DNA of 64,000 nt from assembly GCA_015180985.1 (NCBI GenBank), contig CP054185.1:1178001-1242000 (forward strand). Reading direction: 5' to 3'. Source of the DNA: Flammeovirgaceae bacterium (GTDB lineage Bacteria > Bacteroidota > Bacteroidia > Cytophagales > Cyclobacteriaceae). Under the pieces are notes generated by a model, which had not been told where the DNA came from, did no database searches, and saw only the letters and a list, made by a program, of their open reading frames with translations. The first letter of the stretch is position 1, and the number at the start of each line of letters is the position of its first letter. The position numbers and the translations under genes were made by a program. Of this stretch, positions 62,399 to 64,000 are shown one piece after another.

Positions 62399-62857
62399 GT
62401 GAGATTTGCACTGCCAGTTTTTTTTATTGTGATGGTTTCGTCCTGTCTGGATGAGCCGGATTGCATCCGGAATGCCGATACCGCACTGGTCATTCAGTTT
62501 AAGCGATTGCTTGACGGGAAAAACGACACGTTGATTTTTTACCGGGTTGAAGCCATTGGCACCGACAGTATTTTTTACGGTCAGGATCCCGATGTACTGG
62601 ACACCCTTCGCGGAACGCCCATGATTTTATCGGTTAACCCGAATGCAACGTCCACGTCATTTACCTTTTATCTCCCGGTGTTGGAGCGATCGCTTTCTGT
62701 TGAATATGACAGGTCAGTGCGGTTTATCAGTGAAGATTGCGGCAGCGAAGTGAGCCTCAGCAACCTCAGAATTTCGTTTACCGATTTTGATTCAGTTCGT
62801 GTTATTAATCCCATTTTAAGCACTGCCCGAACCGTAAACATTGAAATCTACCGCTAA
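62399..62857 (+). CDS. DUF6452 family lipoprotein
   Basis: 152 residues from GTG 62399. Lipoprotein signal FFIVMVSSCLDEPDC (Cys16 lipobox). Beta-sandwich-like mature part. In Bacteroidota this gene commonly follows rimO and precedes the DUF6048 gene, as here; function unknown. Overlaps the next gene by 17 bases. Confidence 0.75.
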   Translation: MRFALPVFFIVMVSSCLDEPDCIRNADTALVIQFKRLLDGKNDTLIFYRVEAIGTDSIFYGQDPDVLDTLRGTPMILSVNPNATSTSFTFYLPVLERSLSVEYDRSVRFISEDCGSEVSLSNLRISFTDFDSVRVINPILSTARTVNIEIYR

Positions 62858-63497
62858 CATATTGCTGATCCTGCTTTCGATAAACCTGCTTGCCCAAAAA
62901 GCCGATACGCTGGTGCGCGATTTCAGGCCATCGGGTGTCCGCATCGGGTATGATGTTTTTGGGGGTGCCAGGAGCGCGCTGGATAAAACGTATTCCGGCT
63001 TTGAAATGAGTGCCGATGTTGATTTTTACCGCTACTACCTTACGGTTGATGTTGGAAACTGGAAACGGGAGCTGACAAGTGATGCAGACCGGTACATTAA
63101 CAACGGTAATTATATGCGGGCAGGTGTTGATGTAAATTTTTTAAAGAAAGATCCGGAACGGAACATGTTCTTTATCGGGGCGCGCTACGGCTGGGGAACA
63201 TTTTCAGAATCGCTGGTGAAGACAACGGATGATCCGGTTTGGGGAATAACTACGGAAACATTTACCAATACCAACAGCCGTGCTTCCTGGTTTGAAGTGA
63301 CCACCGGGCTTCGCGTAAAGATGTATAAGTTTTTCTGGATGGGGTATACCATCCGGTATAAGTTTGGATTGAATACTTCCGGTACAGGGGAGTTGGCGAC
63401 TTACGATGTGCCGGGCTTTGGCAGTACGTTTAAGAGTTCTACCTGGGGTTTTAATTACCTGCTATTGTTCAGGATACCGGTGAGGAAGGAGTTGTAA
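62841..63497 (+). CDS. DUF6048 family outer-membrane-barrel-like protein
   Basis: 218 residues, TTG start at 62841, short signal peptide (ILLILLSINLLAQ), then barrel-like strands (YYLTVDVGNWKRELT, FFIGARYGWGTF, WFEVTTGLRVKMYKFFWMGYTIRYKFGL). Matches the DUF6048 outline, a partner of DUF6452. Role unknown; probably an outer-membrane protein. The start inside the upstream gene implies translational coupling. Confidence 0.72.
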   Translation: MKSTANILLILLSINLLAQKADTLVRDFRPSGVRIGYDVFGGARSALDKTYSGFEMSADVDFYRYYLTVDVGNWKRELTSDADRYINNGNYMRAGVDVNFLKKDPERNMFFIGARYGWGTFSESLVKTTDDPVWGITTETFTNTNSRASWFEVTTGLRVKMYKFFWMGYTIRYKFGLNTSGTGELATYDVPGFGSTFKSSTWGFNYLLLFRIPVRKEL

Positions 63498-63499
63498 GT

Positions 63500-64000
63500 C
63501 TATTGGTTGGCAAACAATGAATCCACAAACTCGGCATTGTTAAAAATCTGCAGGTCGTCAACCTTTTCGCCAACGCCAATGTATTTCACCGGTATTTTAA
63601 ATTCATCCGAAATGCCGATTACTACGCCACCTTTCGCTGTGCCGTCAAGCTTGGTAATAGCCAGCCCGGTTACATCGGTGGCTTTGGTAAACTCGCGGGC
63701 CTGGATTACGGCATTCTGGCCGGTACTGCCATCGAGCACCAGCAGCACTTCGTGGGGTGCATCCGGAATAACTTTCTGAATCACACGCCTGATTTTTGAA
63801 AGCTCGTTCATCAGGTTGGTTTTGGTATGCAGGCGACCGGCCGTGTCAATGATCACCACATCCGCATTTTTATCCAGTCCCTCTTTTACGGCATCAAAAG
63901 CAACGGACGATGGGTCAGTATTCATACCACGGCTTACAACGGGTATGCCGTTCCGTTCGCCCCAAAGTTTAAGCTGGTCAACAGCCGCAGCACGAAAGGT
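63500..64000 (-). CDS. ftsY: Signal recognition particle receptor FtsY, C-terminal part (5' end outside window)
   Basis: About 167 residues of the G domain are inside the window, ending at the stop 63500; the start lies beyond 64000. Visible GTPase motifs are DTAGRL (G3), TKLDGTAKGG (G4 and downstream) and the family-specific TFRAAAVDQL at the window edge, part of the insertion-box region. With SRP it docks ribosomes at the membrane. Convergent with the DUF6048 gene, 2 bases apart. Confidence 0.95.
   Translation of the reverse strand, partial: TFRAAAVDQLKLWGERNGIPVVSRGMNTDPSSVAFDAVKEGLDKNADVVIIDTAGRLHTKTNLMNELSKIRRVIQKVIPDAPHEVLLVLDGSTGQNAVIQAREFTKATDVTGLAITKLDGTAKGGVVIGISDEFKIPVKYIGVGEKVDDLQIFNNAEFVDSLFANQ

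Overview
The window looks like a chromosomal segment of a Bacteroidota bacterium, most likely a Cytophagales-type member. The pointers are a type IX secretion (T9SS) cargo, SBBP/Ig repeats, a TonB receptor with a DUF4249 lipoprotein, a long-N-terminus Rho, the DUF6452/DUF6048 pair next to rimO, bacillithiol genes (bshC, a YtxJ-like protein), GTG/TTG starts, and TTG/TTTG-N19-TAnnTTTG promoter-like sites. No rRNA, tRNA, CRISPR array, prophage or complete insertion sequence was seen. Most of the sequence is ordinary housekeeping and envelope genes; the notable features are in short repeats, small ORFs and intergenic structure.

Layout. 1-1995 (-): C-terminally truncated T9SS cargo whose start codon is put out of frame by a 10-bp tandem repeat. 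2161-5200 (+): ccmE-ccmF. 5201-5596: repeat-rich convergent spacer. 5597-17570 (-): amino-acid permease, lspA, ileS, RND-type exporter, MtfA-like peptidase, glyS, histidine kinase. 17721-19815 (+): tandem UspA plus CPA2 antiporter. 19819-21176 (-): SdpI-like membrane protein and mazG. 21256-24098 (+): small Cys-rich membrane protein, phosphoglucosamine mutase-like enzyme, cysteine desulfurase. 24099-25394 (-): acyl-CoA hydrolase/transferase. 25478-27417 (+): DUF2520 dehydrogenase-like protein, then an AT-rich accessory patch with a double-glycine-leader peptide gene and a secreted protein. 27536-30453 (-): DUF4143 AAA ATPase and rho. 30729-34799 (+): serS, prolyl oligopeptidase, GNAT. 34796-44247: mixed small operons (DUF4286, SOD, 2OG oxygenase, chrA, tonB, OsmC, YtxJ-like, a highly repetitive secreted protein). 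44313-46292 (-): fused 2-oxoacid dehydrogenase E1. 46381-48761 (+): antitoxin, PIN toxin, M16 peptidase, ispF. 48767-49822 (-): AI-2E transporter. 49859-58790 (+): mnmD, S9 peptidase, and a three-gene TonB receptor/DUF4249/MG2-plug locus. 58787-62311 (-): 5-formyl-THF cyclo-ligase, bshC, rimO. 62399-63497 (+): DUF6452-DUF6048. 63500-64000 (-): 3' part of ftsY.

The most interesting items are: (1) a likely phase-variable or frameshifted signal-peptide region in the T9SS cargo; (2) a 57-residue double-glycine-leader peptide gene with no transporter nearby; (3) dispersed repeats that land in frame inside ileS; (4) a 35-bp palindrome before the DUF4143 ATPase; (5) a 180-bp tandem duplication in a basic secreted repeat protein co-oriented with a bacillithiol-type redox protein; and (6) the TonB receptor/DUF4249/MG2-plug locus, whose lipoprotein has a dense cysteine cluster.
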